From NCBI GenBank assembly GCA_036346375.1, contig CM070502.1, positions 18,390,924 to 18,454,923 on the forward strand: 64,000 nucleotides of DNA, given 5' to 3'. The translations under genes and the position numbers were made by a program. Shown piece by piece: positions 22,275 to 32,757 of this stretch. The stretch is from Guadua angustifolia. Its lineage: Eukaryota; Streptophyta; Magnoliopsida; Poales; Poaceae. Below the pieces are notes generated by a model. It saw nothing but the letters and a program-made list of their open reading frames with translations, had not been told where the DNA came from and did no database searches. Numbering within the stretch: position 1 is the first letter of the stretch; each line of letters starts with the position of its first letter.

Positions 22275-24260
22275 CATGTCCAAACGATTGCATATTGTAT
22301 CGCAATGAGTTTGCGGACATGGATGCTGTGTTGTTTGCAAAGCAAAAGCGGTATAAGAACGCTGCAGCGATATCGAGCGAAGATGTCGGGGTGAGGCGTA
22401 AGAAGAAGGTGTCCCGTAGGTGGTGTGGTATTTCCTATAATCCCGTCTAAAGCGATTGTTTGCGAATAAAGGCATGCCCAATTGCTCGATGTACGCCAAA
22501 GAGTGTAAGAAGGATGGAATGCTCGGACACCTGCTGATTACGTGCAATGGAGGAACATCGACGAAAAATATAAAGCGTTTGCATATGATGTGAGGAATAT
22601 AAGGTTCGGGTTGAGTCGGATGGGATGAATCCTTTTGGCAACATGAATAGTCGTCACGGCACTTGGCGGTGACTTTATGCATCTACAACCTTCCTCCTTG
22701 GCTTTGTATGAAGCAAAAGTACATTATGATGCCACTATTGATCCAAGGGCCGAGCAACTTTGGCAATGATATCGATGTGTACCTCAAACCTTTGGTTGAA
22801 GATCTTCTAATATTGTGGACCGATGGTGTATGGTATGGGATGAGTATAAAAGAAAACTTTATCCTACGGGCATTATTGTTTGTAACCATTAATGATTATC
22901 ACTGCTCTTGGCAACTGTCGGGCGAGCGACAAAAAGCTTCAACGGATCGTCCGATTACTGGATGATCTGACTAGCCGTGGTGAAGAACTGCGAAAAATGG
23001 CTTACATGCGGCATCGTAGGTTCCTCATAAGGATCACCCATACCGCAATAATAAGAGAGCTTTTGCGGGACAAAGAGCGCCTTAGCTCAGAAGAATCACT
23101 GCTTGGAAGCAGATATTTGCGGCTGTAAAGGATCTTACAATTATTCACGGAAAGGGAGCGCGGTACATCTATTCGACTTCGGGATAAGGCTCCTTTGTGG
23201 AAAAAGAAATCGATATTTTGGATCCTACCTTATTGGCGACACGGAAGTTCGACCGCAATCGGCGTCATGCACATAGAGAAGACGTGTGTGACGACTTGCT
23301 TGGTATCTTACTAGACATACAGGCAAAACGAAAGATACACTTCAAGAAAGGATGGACCTCGAAGATATGGCGAGGCGGGGCGCATCACGAAGAAATGGAT
23401 CTGAGCAAAAAGTACCTTCCTGACTGCTACACTTTGAGCAAGAAAAGAAAATTAGCGTTTGCGAATGCTTGCCGGAATCAAAGTTCCGTCTGGTTACTCT
23501 GCTAACATAAAGAGACTAGTCTCAATGAAAGACTTAAAGTTAATTGGTATGAAGTCTCACGATTGCCGCGTGATGATGACAGATGCTTCCAATTGCAATT
23601 AGGGGGTTACGCGAGAAAGTCGAGACCCAATTATCAAGTTGTGTTCATTCTTCACGCGATTTCCGAAGGCCATCGATCCATTAATACTAGATAAGGCTGC
23701 GGAAGGCGTGGTCCACACTCATGCGAGGCTTGAGATGTGTTCCCTCCATCTTTTTGATATTATGGTCCATCTCATTGTTCACATTGTGAAAGAATCTGAT
23801 TCTTGATCCGTATTTCTACATCGAGATGTACCCTTCGAGAGATTCATGGGGTTATAAAGAAATATGTTAAATACGAAATCGTAGGAAGATTGCATTGCCG
23901 ATGGTTGAGGACAGGAGGTCATTGAGTTCTCGTCGATTATATGGATCTCAAACCGATTGGTGTGCACGTATCTCGGCATGAGGAAGGCTACGAGGAAAGG
24001 ACACTAAGCGAAATCGATGCGTACTAGCAATCTAGCTTCATTTACACAAGTACATTTAGTTTTGGGACAATCGGTTGTGGTGGCCCGTATGTTGACATGC
24101 ACAAACGTGCTATCAAAACAAACCGGGAGGTCGGAGGTTGGCTCGCGAGAAACACGAGAGATAATTTCGGCGATTGGTTGTGTAGACACATGATCGTCTG
24201 AGAGCGTACTTTCGGTTGAAATTGTTGGCTCGAGGGACCGTCAACTACAATTCGGACATT
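22275..24260 (+). pseudogene. CACTA TnpD-type transposase, partial copy B
   Basis: A direct second copy of 19254-21288, from GCATGTCCAAACGATTGCAT to CAACTACAATTCGGACATTC. It lacks the Transposase-associated N-terminus and the C-terminal part. It has its own, mostly different, set of small indels compared with copy A, so the frames are again broken (LPPWLCMKQKYIMM, NDIDVYLKPLVEDLLILW and others remain legible). Confidence 0.88.
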
Positions 24261-24659
24261 CAAAGGGCTCATTTCTCTCATCGCTTGACGCCATCTCAAG
24301 ATTAATCGACATAATCATGCTACAACTTGCTATCTCTTCTTCCTCCAACTTTTCCAATGAAAAATTTCATGTTGTATGAAGATGAGAACTACTTCAAGAA
24401 TTTCAGGTTTCACGAGGAGAAAAACTACTTTCAAGATTTCAAGTAAGGAGAAATATTAGCTGTCCTATAGTAGGGGCATATCCGTGCAATCAGCTTTTGG
24501 TGCAATCACCGCAATCCAACTATGAAAAGTTTCAAAAATTTTGAAAAAATCATGGATGTACATCTCATCTTACCCCATCTACATATAAAATTTCATGATC
24601 AAATTCGTCCTATATTAAGAGTAATAAAAGACAAATTTTAATAGAATATGGGCAAAGAG
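24261..24659. other. Spacer after transposase copy B
   Basis: Mixed AT-rich sequence, no frame with recognised domain. Confidence 0.4.
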
Positions 24660-24918
24660 CTTATCATCACGGCCAGTACAATGGACCGGCAAGAATATTC
24701 CACTATCAACGCCGGTTGTACAATGGCCCAGAAGAATATTCCATTATCACCGCGGTTGTATAATGGACCGCAGTAATATTCCACTATCACCGCCGGCTGT
24801 ACAATGGCCCGGCAGAATATTCCACTATCAATGCCGGTTGTACAATGGCCCTAAGAAGGATATATTATCACCGCCGCTTGGTGTGACCAACCGACAGTGA
24901 TATTCCAACCCTATAAAT
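24660..24918 (+). promoter_or_regulatory. Tandem motif array and TATA box of the second CACTA gene
   Basis: Five imperfect units of about 45-50 bp, each with a GCCGGTTGTACAATGG-type part and AATATTCCACTATCA, run up to CGACAGTGATATTCC. A TATA box, TATAAATA (24912-24919), follows immediately. The array is a diverged version of the element's terminal motif placed at an internal promoter, parallel to the region at 17035-17326. Confidence 0.6.
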
Positions 24919-24985
24919 AGAAACGCCGCCTTCCTCTCATTTACCTTAGCCCTAGCTCCGCGCCTCCTTCTCACTTTTTACAGCA

Positions 24986-25243
24986 TTGCCGCTTAAGTTC
25001 TCGACACCCGCCAAGCCTGACCACCGCCGCCGGTTCATGCTGAGCTCCCGCCGCCGCCTGGGGTCATTGCCGCCTCGCCGGACCGCTGTCGCCGACTCAG
25101 ATCGGCCGCTGCCTCCTCCCACTGCCGCCTTCACCTCCACGCTGTTTCCCCACCGCCGCCGACCTCCCCACTGCCTCCCCGCCGTCGCCGACCTCCCCAC
25201 TGCCTCCCCGCCGCCGCCTTGGTATCGCTTTCTTGATGTGTGA
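24986..25243 (+). CDS. Possible leader exon or small ORF of the second CACTA gene
   Basis: An 85-residue frame about 70 bp after the TATA box. It is Pro/Arg/Ser-rich and GC-rich, beginning MPLKFSTPAKPD, with no known domain. It may be 5' leader sequence rather than protein. A (GTGAAT)n-like microsatellite follows at 25240-25340. Confidence 0.25.
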   Translation: MPLKFSTPAKPDHRRRFMLSSRRRLGSLPPRRTAVADSDRPLPPPTAAFTSTLFPHRRRPPHCLPAVADLPTASPPPPWYRFLDV

Positions 25244-25359
25244 ATGTGGTTGTGCAGATGTGAATGTGCAGATGTGAATGTGAATGTGAATGTGCATGTG
25301 ATTGTGAATGTTTCAGATGTGCATGTGCAGATGCTAAGGGCCACCAATTCATTTGGCTT

Positions 25360-27300
25360 GGAGACCTAGCATGTGGGTATAGTGTTCAAGGAGGATTTGG
25401 GACTCCAATAGACAATTTGTGACAACTAACTGTGATGATTCTAGGGTTATCAATGAGATAGACATTTATTCTGTGATGATGATACAAATAAATGAGGCAA
25501 TCGATTTTATTCTCTACTATCGCCGATGATGATACAAATAAATGAGGCAATATTTATCTGCTAGTTAGTGAATCATTCTGAATTCAAAGATCAAGTAGAT
25601 CATTGTATCAATACTTTAACTTGTTCTTTGTTGTCATCAGATATGTGATATGCTATCCTCGAGAATAGTTCCTTTCATAACTTTGATATCCCGGTCTAAT
25701 ATGGAACTCAATTCTCACCGGCTTGGCATCACTGTCAGAGGCAAAATTATTGTAATTGTTGTTCAAGAGCGCTTCATCCATAATTGAGTATTAGTGAGTC
25801 AATTTTTCTTAAACGGTGCTGAATCGAATAGAGTCACTAATTTCAGATTGATATACCCTGTGATATATTGCTGAAATTTGGTGTTGGAGGCTTCTTTGAA
25901 GCAACCCATCAAGTTATTAAATCTGAGAGCACATCGAAAAACCAAACATGAGTAGTATACTGCTCGTTAATTCATTTATTATCCATGCTGAATGTCCTCA
26001 GATATATGTGTTCATATCATGAATCTATGTGATTATAAGCTTATACCGTTGAATTCATGATCATTTCATATGTTCTCGACATTGTGATAAGTTGTGCTTA
26101 GTCATATCTCGTTAAGTATATGTCTCATTATGCTCATATCGCCCTTATTTCAACAATCTTGTATTGCATGTATTGCATGACCACTTATTTGTCTAATTAG
26201 TGTTGAATACTGTTGTCACTTTACTTCGGTCTGTTAGTAGCACTTCTCTGCCTATATTTTGTTTAGTTCCTTAGTCTAATTGTAATAGTAAGTAGTTGTA
26301 ATAGTTGTATACATGTGTTGTAAATATTAGTCAAGATTCATTATATCAGAGTTACCAAAAGAAAATTGACAAGTTTAAAGAGTTTAAACTTGTGAATTTT
26401 CTCTTGATTTAACTCGATATATAATAATTTGATCTAATTTTATGTGTATGTATATTTTGTTGACCAAAAATATATGTGTTTAAAAAATAAGCCCTGCAAG
26501 TTCAAGAAGCATGGATGTCACGAGGCGTCAGAATTGCGAGAGCGAAGCCATGAGGAGACATGCTCGCTTGAAATGGACTTAGTTGGCCTATCGGTGAGAG
26601 GTAAGTACTCGAGATCAATGAAGAAGAGGCGCGGAGGAAGCCTATGGACGGTGATGCGTGGAAGAAGACAACAACAAGTCCATTTCAAGCGAGCTGCCTC
26701 ATGGCCTCGGTTCGAATCCAGTCTGAATCGTAAATCATTAGTGTGGAATATATTCTAGAATATATGAATTTTGCATATTTTTTTCATTTCAAGATGTATA
26801 TGTATCATGTGATTTTCTAATGTATAAATATCATTTTAAAGTTACATGTGCACATGTTTGTAGCATGAGGTCACAACATCACTTGATTTCCTCTCAACTC
26901 TAGCAAATTACCATCGTTTGAATTCACAAGTTTGATGTCATGTAGCAACCATAAATGAATGCAATATAATTAACCCTAATAACATTTGGATTGCTAGGAA
27001 TGGCCTCGAATCGGGACAAGTGCGGAGGAGTTCGGCCCTCGAATGTAACGAAATAGGAATGGGTAGCCCAAGTGGCTACTGAACCTCTGAGGATATTGAT
27101 ATGGAGCAACTGGCGCCTGACCATGGACAACGCGCCTCGCCATGGATCAAGGCGCCCGACCATGGACCAAGCGCGCCTGCTATGGACCAAGTGCGCCCTT
27201 GCCATGGACCAAGGCATGCGACTAACATGGGCGAGGTAAAGTATTAATGCGTTGTGATTCGAAAATATTGTAGGGTCATCGACTAATAACAAGATCAATT
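25360..27300 (+). other. Long AT-rich segment, probably intron of the second CACTA gene
   Basis: It contains one copy of a repeated block (26240-26600) that recurs at 28371-28690 and an inverted repeat listed separately. No convincing coding sequence. Confidence 0.4.
26281..26760. repeat. Duplicated block with internal foldback (first copy)
   Basis: 26281-26585 matches 28371-28683 with small indels. In this copy the word CATGAGGAGACATGCTCGCT (about 26550) is followed about 130 bp later by its near-complement, CAAGCGAGCTGCCTCATGGC, so the block can fold back. The loop holds GAGAGGTAAGTACTCGAGAT. Confidence 0.75.
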
Positions 27301-28370
27301 GTAGGCTCAAGCGTCTGGTGAACAAAGCGGTGCAAGTCGTGGCGAGCAAGATGCTAAGGCGTTCACAACATAGTCGACTCTCGGAAGTCGGGAACTGCTA
27401 TACCGCGTCGTTAGGCTCTGAGGCAGACTGTGGAGTACTTGCTAGGGATAACGTGCCCATCGGCTCTAGATCATGGACCGTCGAAGGTGATCGATGGGTG
27501 GTTCGATGACTGAAGGACTCGCTATGGGGCAAGCTAAAACAAGTATTCCATTTCCCCAAGGGTCGAGTTGGTTGCAAGAAACATTCACTAAGTATCATGT
27601 GCACATCTTTGGAAGAATTGGAAGACTCATGAATAAGAACTATGTGAAGAAGAATGTCACGCAAATTTTAACATGTTTCCAAAGAAAGGGAATTTTGGAA
27701 GGACTTTGTGGAGTCTGAGAATTCGAAGAAGCCGAAGGTGAGTCGGAAGAACAAGGCTAAGCGGATAAGAATATGAGCACTTCTCTGCCTATATTTTGTT
27801 TAGTTCCTTAGTCTAATTAGTGTTCAATACATTGATGATGTTAGTAGCACTTCTATGTCTATACCTGTTGTCTATATTTTGTTTAGTTCCTTAGTCTATT
27901 AGTAGCACTTCTCTGTCACTTTACTTCTGTTGTCACTTATTTGATCAAAACACTATCTGTTGATGAGTATTAGGCATTGAACCAGTAGACCTTACTCTAT
28001 TTTCCTTAGTCCGATCAAGACTACATATCTACCATTGCTCACTATCGCTGTTACTTCATTGTCTTTATAACGCTCTGCTCAGCTTAATTAGTTGGCTAAC
28101 GATCTGAATAATAATTGCTTGGTAAAATAGCAAGGTTGTCACAAATTAGTCTATTACTCGCCCCTTGTGGCGAGGAGGGCCTTTGGGCAACCCGACATCT
28201 CGAGAACACTCAAAATAAACAAGTTGAGCTTTATGCTAGTTGCCTTGTTCATTTTTCTCTCCTTGTACTGCTTTTTGATCATTTTGCTCTATGGTTATAC
28301 ATGTGTTGTAAATATTTGTTTTGTAAAGATGTATACATGTGTTGTAAATATTTGTTTTGTGCCACTAATT

Positions 28371-28770
28371 GTAATAGTAAGTAGTTGTAATAGTTGTATA
28401 CATGTGTTGTAAATATTAGTCAAGATTCATTATATCTGAGAGTTAAAAGAGAATTCGACAAGTTTAAAGAGTTTAAACTTGTCGTAATTTTCTTGTTTGT
28501 AACTCTCGATATATAATGAATTTGATCCTACAATTTTATGTGTATGTATATTTTGTTGACCAAAAATGTATGTGTTTAAAAAAACTAAGCCCCTGCAAGT
28601 TCAAGAAGCATGAATGTCCCGAGAGCTTCCGGTACACCGAGAGGCGAAGCCATGAGGAGACATGCTCGCTTGAAATGGACTTGGTTGTCAGTCTTCTTCC
28701 GCTGCACTAACCGCCCATAGGCTTCCTCCCGCTCCTCTTCTTCATTGATCCCGAGTACTTACCTCTCATC
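28371..28770. repeat. Duplicated block (second copy) with inverted interior
   Basis: 28371-28683 repeats 26281-26585 in direct orientation. After GAAATGGACTTGGTTG the two diverge. The next part here, with ATAGGCTTCCTCC, CTTCTTCATTGATC and GAGTACTTACCTCTCA, is the reverse complement of the corresponding part of the first copy. Confidence 0.75.
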
Positions 28771-28959
28771 GACGCTTATCGGCATTACCATCAAGGTGGC
28801 CGATGGCGGGGCTTGGCCATACGCCTCCTCGCGGAGTTCTCGACCGCCGCCTAATACATCACGGGATTCGCCAAGGTCGGTAGACGCAGTAGTCCGACAA
28901 TATCGCAAAATGGAGGTAGAGATTCCTGGCGAGGACGGAAAAACAAACTTGGAGAAAAC

Positions 28960-29841
28960 GTGCATGGCTTCCTCGCGTGGCGCAAGAGCTTGATTATGTT
29001 CGGCTCGGACGATGAGGCCGACAACGACGACGATGATGATGAGCCGCACTCTCCACACGCAGACCTGTCGCCTACGAAAAGTGCAACTCCTCCGCCGGCA
29101 CCATCCAGAAAAAGTCCAGCTCCTCCGCCGGCACCATCCAGAAAAAGTCCAACTCCTCCTCCGGCACCAGCCAGGAAAAGTCCAACTCCTCAGCCGGCAC
29201 ATAAGAAGAATCGAACATCAGCACCATCTCGGAAGTCCACATCGTCTTGTACCAAATCTCGGTCATCTGTGAAGTTAGCACAGCCTCAGAAGAAATTACC
29301 GGCCGAGATGACTGAAGAAGAACGCAAAGAGCAAATGAAGGCCGACGTAACATCTCACTTCCAAAAGCCGCCATCACCCGAGAAGACTAAAGTCAATGCT
29401 AATGCGCAGGAGTTTTTCTTGAGTATGGCAAAAGCCAAAGAGACAGGGCGGGCTTCTGAACCTTCGGAAATGTCGGACTACGAGCGCATCTCCAAAAAGC
29501 AAAACTTGAAGATGGCTAGTGCTGAGGCGTCGATGTCGCAAGCTCAAAAAGATGCTGCTGAACAACGTCGTAATTATGAGCTAGGTCTAAGCTGGAAGTA
29601 CTTTTTGGGGCAACCGCTGGCTTCCCCAGAAGATATAGAGAACCTAACAACAAAATTGCGGCGCGTCCATCAGTATTACATGCAGCAGGGCCAAAAGGGT
29701 ATGTGGGCGGTCCCAGTGAAATACAAAGATTCGGATTTTCACAATGGGGATGGCATGTTCTGGTTAGAGTTCTGCGAATTGTATATGTTGTACCGGCCAG
29801 ATGCTCTGGACGTGGCAATGGTCAGACTGTGGACTTTGTAA
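28960..29841 (+). CDS. Longest intact exon-like frame of the second CACTA gene (acidic, proline-rich, coiled region)
   Basis: 293 residues, open from MHGFLAWRKS to the stop after LWTL. Residues 17-28 are Asp/Glu-rich. Residues 40-85 hold four PPAPSRKSP-like repeats (33-bp DNA repeats at about 29085-29190) followed by a Lys/Ser-rich basic stretch. The remainder is charged and predicted helical, ending in an aromatic-rich segment (DGMFWLEFCELYMLYRPD). The start is probably internal to a longer protein, because DUF8039-like residues are encoded just upstream in another frame. An intron donor GTAAGT follows at 29839. Confidence 0.6.
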   Translation: MHGFLAWRKSLIMFGSDDEADNDDDDDEPHSPHADLSPTKSATPPPAPSRKSPAPPPAPSRKSPTPPPAPARKSPTPQPAHKKNRTSAPSRKSTSSCTKSRSSVKLAQPQKKLPAEMTEEERKEQMKADVTSHFQKPPSPEKTKVNANAQEFFLSMAKAKETGRASEPSEMSDYERISKKQNLKMASAEASMSQAQKDAAEQRRNYELGLSWKYFLGQPLASPEDIENLTTKLRRVHQYYMQQGQKGMWAVPVKYKDSDFHNGDGMFWLEFCELYMLYRPDALDVAMVRLWTL

Positions 29842-30560
29842 GTCTCTATTTATATTATTGTATATTCTTGTACCGTTCAACTCTATGTCTAACTTCTTTT
29901 TTATATATGTAGAATGGAGATACAGATATGTAGAAGAAATAAGGATGAAGATTTAGGATTTCTCGATCCGGGGCTTGTCAACGAGACAATCGTCCGTGAT
30001 AACCCAAAGTTTGTTGAAGACTATTTATTTAAGACTTTCTACAAGCTGAAAAAGAAAACCTCCGTACTTGTACCCTATAACTTTCAAAGACGATACCCTA
30101 CTTCTAATATTGTTTTACTATTTTTGCGTGACACGGTGTGGGACTAATAGGCTATGTTAACATATATGCCTAGTTATCACTGGGTCCTCCTCGTTATCGA
30201 GTTAGAAGCTAGCAGGGTTTTTGTCTTGGACTCGATGAGAAAAGAACTTCATGAGTATGAACATAATTTTTGGAAGATGATGAACAGGTAAACTCGATCG
30301 TTGCGTTATTGCTCTAGTAATATTTTATTCTATTGTATTTAAGGTTAATTACTATTTAAAATCATTCACAGCAAGATTCACACGGTATTGCAAGAAAGGT
30401 GGTCCGCATCTTCCCTACAGAAAACTTTCAAAATAATAACAGACTTTCCATGCATGAGACAGACCGGAAATAGTTTATCGCATACTACGTATGTACAAAT
30501 TTACATGCAATTGTCACGAAGAGTGTCGGCTATAACAAAGCCATGGTATATAATTACACA

Positions 30561-30950
30561 TTCATGCCTACTTTTCTTTCATTTAACATCTATCATCATT
30601 AATTAAATTTCTCTTTTCTTCAATAACAAAGACTCCAAGATGAGAACCAATCGATTCATCGCCAAAAGAAATTTTAGCAATTCAAGAGCATATCATTGGA
30701 TTCATTGACTAACAGTCATCGATCCAAAGGGCGAGTTCCACGACGACGCCTCGATCCAAAGTGAACGAGATGTACTCACACTACATTTGTGAATGACTAT
30801 TGTAAAAACTAAATATTGTGATGCTTTAATATATTTTAATTATGATCTAACGACGCTTTATATACTATATATTTGAAAGCAACATATCATGTGCACACAG
30901 CCTTCCGTGTACACATCGTGCACACCAACTAATAAAAGTCACGAAAACTA
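30561..30950. other. Region after the Ulp1-like segment
   Basis: Short remnants and AT-rich sequence, probably exon debris and 3' UTR of the second CACTA gene. Confidence 0.35.
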
Positions 30951-31101
30951 CGAAAAAATTTGTAGATGTACTTCATAGATTACTCTACATATGAGGACTT
31001 AAAAAACTCTTTTCAAAGTCCTCATATGTATTGAATTTGAACTCGCAATTTTATACATCCTCAGATAGAGTAATCTATGAAGTACATCTACAAATTTTTC
31101 G
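30951..31101. repeat. Nested foldback (hairpin inside hairpin)
   Basis: The outer arms, 30951-30986 and 31067-31101, are reverse complements over about 35 bp (TTTGTAGATGTACTTCATAG / CTATGAAGTACATCTACAAA) with one base difference. Inside, ACATATGAGGACTT (30987-31000) pairs with AAGTCCTCATATGT (31016-31029). It may be a foldback MITE inserted near the CACTA right end. Confidence 0.9.
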
Positions 31102-31129
31102 ATTCAATTGTCACCGCTTTGTTCGTCCG

Positions 31130-31430
31130 AGAACCGGCAATGATATATACGATCATCATGGGTTCTTCGTATAAGCCGGCAGAGATATACATATATCACT
31201 GCCGGATTCTAGGTTGAACCGGCAGAGATAGTCGAGTATCACTGCCGGATTCTAGTGTAAACCGGCAGAGATAGTCGAATATTACTGCTGGTTGTATAAT
31301 GAACCGGCAGTGATATCTATTATCACTGTCGGTTCCTGAGTCGGCAGTGATAACCCCGAGTATCACTGCCGACCAATCACTGCCGGTGCCCATAACCGGC
31401 AGTAATGGCGTGGACGAATCGGCAGTGATG
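31130..31430. repeat. CACTA right subterminal repeat array
   Basis: Repeated ATCACTGCCGG and ACCGGCAG(A/T)GATA words in both orientations, about 12 in 300 bp, mirroring the left end. Confidence 0.9.
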
Positions 31431-31448
31431 ACCTATTCTGTAGTAGTG

Positions 31449-31471
31449 TATATACATATGTATACACATAC

Positions 31472-31505
<34 letters not shown>

Positions 31506-32757
31506 GTACACACGTTTAGGTGGAGTTTATGTTTTACCTTGAAGTTTTAATAGTATTGATTCATTTCATCATGCCATATATAAAAGATCAAGACTTTGAA
31601 ACAAATGCTTGAGTGTACTTTTGACTTGTGTAGTTGTAATATACTCACGCTAATATAGGATAAACTCGAAAGCAATCTTAAATTAGATATGTGCATATTG
31701 ATTCAAAGTCAATTATTTATATGCATACATTTAATGGAGTTTATTTTACGCTTGATGGTCTAAATAGTATTGATCCATTTTCATTACTCCATATAATTTG
31801 AATCATTACTTGTAATCTGTCAAATTGAGTATATGAAGCTTGTGTAGTTGATATATACTCACAACAATTTAAATTTGATTTAACTTGTGATTCCGTTGTC
31901 AATCAATCATCAAAAAACCAGTTGATGGTGTTCTTTGTTGATTAAGGATAAACAAAAGCTCTTGAGTATATGAAGCATTAATTGCATCAAAATGATCAAG
32001 ACAAATCAATATCTTTTATTCAAATTGATTTGGATTGGGGCATTTATTATATGTTAATGGAGTGCATTGATGATTGAGACAACCACACTTGTTGCACTAA
32101 CAACCTTTCATAAGTTATGAAGAAGGTTGAGTCCAACAATGACAAAGATTTAGATGGTATCATGTGCTAATAGCTATCAAGTAAAAAATCGGGATAAAGG
32201 ACGTCATCATGCATTGATGAGTATCAAGGAGAGATACCAAAGTGAAGAGTAAATAGAGCCCATCATGTGTTGATGAACGAGATGAGACCTCGACTTAGAG
32301 AGAAGATGATGGTAATCATAATAGCTCCAAGAGGATATACTAGAGGCAAAGTTTAACTAGTTAGGGCTAAGAATGTGTTTCTAGTCTTTTACCAGTCTCG
32401 GTGTTTGGATGGGAGACCAGATTGCTATTTAGATTGTCGTATTATTTAGAGGTGCTGAGTCATTTAGTTTGAGTTTCATCATGTGTTGATGAACTCAATC
32501 TAATTCATTCTAGCACACTCTCTTACGTTGGTTTTTGCATGATGCTCATATTTGCATGTGTTGCAAATAAGAGAAGCTCATGCTTGTTTCTTAATTGATT
32601 TGAGTTTTGTATAGAGATATTGATTTGCATGTGTTGCAAAAGAGAATAGCTCATGCATTTCGTTTAACAGTTGTTCTTTGCATGGAGCTAAGTATTTACA
32701 TATGTTGTTAATAGTGAAAGCTCATGCATTTGTTTTCTTAGCTTGTGACTAGTAGGG
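31449..32757 (+). mobile_element. Sirevirus-like LTR relic, right part
   Basis: Continues the relic at 15627-15956. ACGTTTAGGTGGAGTTTATG, CTTGAAG, AGATCAAGACTTTGAAACAAA, ATACTCACGCTAATATAGGA and GATATGTGCATATT align in order with the LTR at 63507-64000. From about 32250 it has repeated GATGAACTCAATC- and GCTCATGC-type blocks. It ends where a TGTAACATCCC-type LTR begins at 32758. Confidence 0.55.

Larger units (their letters stand above)
27300..30560 (+). pseudogene. Second CACTA gene: Transposase_24-like, DUF8039-like, Pro-rich and Ulp1-like segments (broken)
   Basis: Pieces in order. About 27530-27770: PFPQGSSWLQETFTKYHVH, GRLMNKNYVKKNV, then DFVES and SRKNKA in another frame, the pattern of plant Ptta/En/Spm (Transposase_24) proteins. 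28790-28990: VADGGAWPYASSR, PNTSRDSP, VEIPGEDGKTNLE, then MHGFLAWRKSL, as in DUF8039. 29000-29200: an acidic run and four 11-residue PPPAPSRKSP-type repeats. 29290-29840: charged helical region with SMSQAQKDAAEQRR. 29914-30290: an Ulp1/C48 cysteine-protease-like part with the catalytic His in SYHWVLLVI and Asp in VFVLDSMR. The cysteine region (about 30450-30510) is frameshifted, reading PCMRQ then AYYVC, with the nucleophile codon lost. This gene probably supplied the DNA-binding accessory function; protease activity is unlikely now. Confidence 0.65.
15957..31448 (+). mobile_element. CACTA (En/Spm) transposon, 15.5 kb
   Basis: Perfect 12-bp terminal inverted repeats, CACTACTACAGA at 15957-15968 and TCTGTAGTAGTG at 31437-31448, are flanked by the 3-bp duplication TAT on both sides. 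Subterminal regions carry many copies of CACTGCCGGTT and AACCGGCAGTG in both orientations (about 15985-16290 and 31130-31430). The same word also clusters at about 17035-17310 and, in altered form, at 24660-24900, both beside predicted promoters. Inside are a minus-strand acidic NLS gene, a TnpD-type transposase (broken, partly duplicated) and a second plus-strand gene ending in an Ulp1-like domain. As written it cannot encode an intact transposase. Confidence 0.95.

Noticed and set aside
26695..26725. GGTTCGAATCC, a perfect tRNA B-box word
   Set aside because: No A box, anticodon stem or acceptor stem can be built around it.
32395..32430. TTTGGATGGGAGACC, similar to the C box of 5S rRNA
   Set aside because: Only about a dozen bases match; the A box and the rest of 5S do not align, so a Cassandra-type 5S insertion is not supported.
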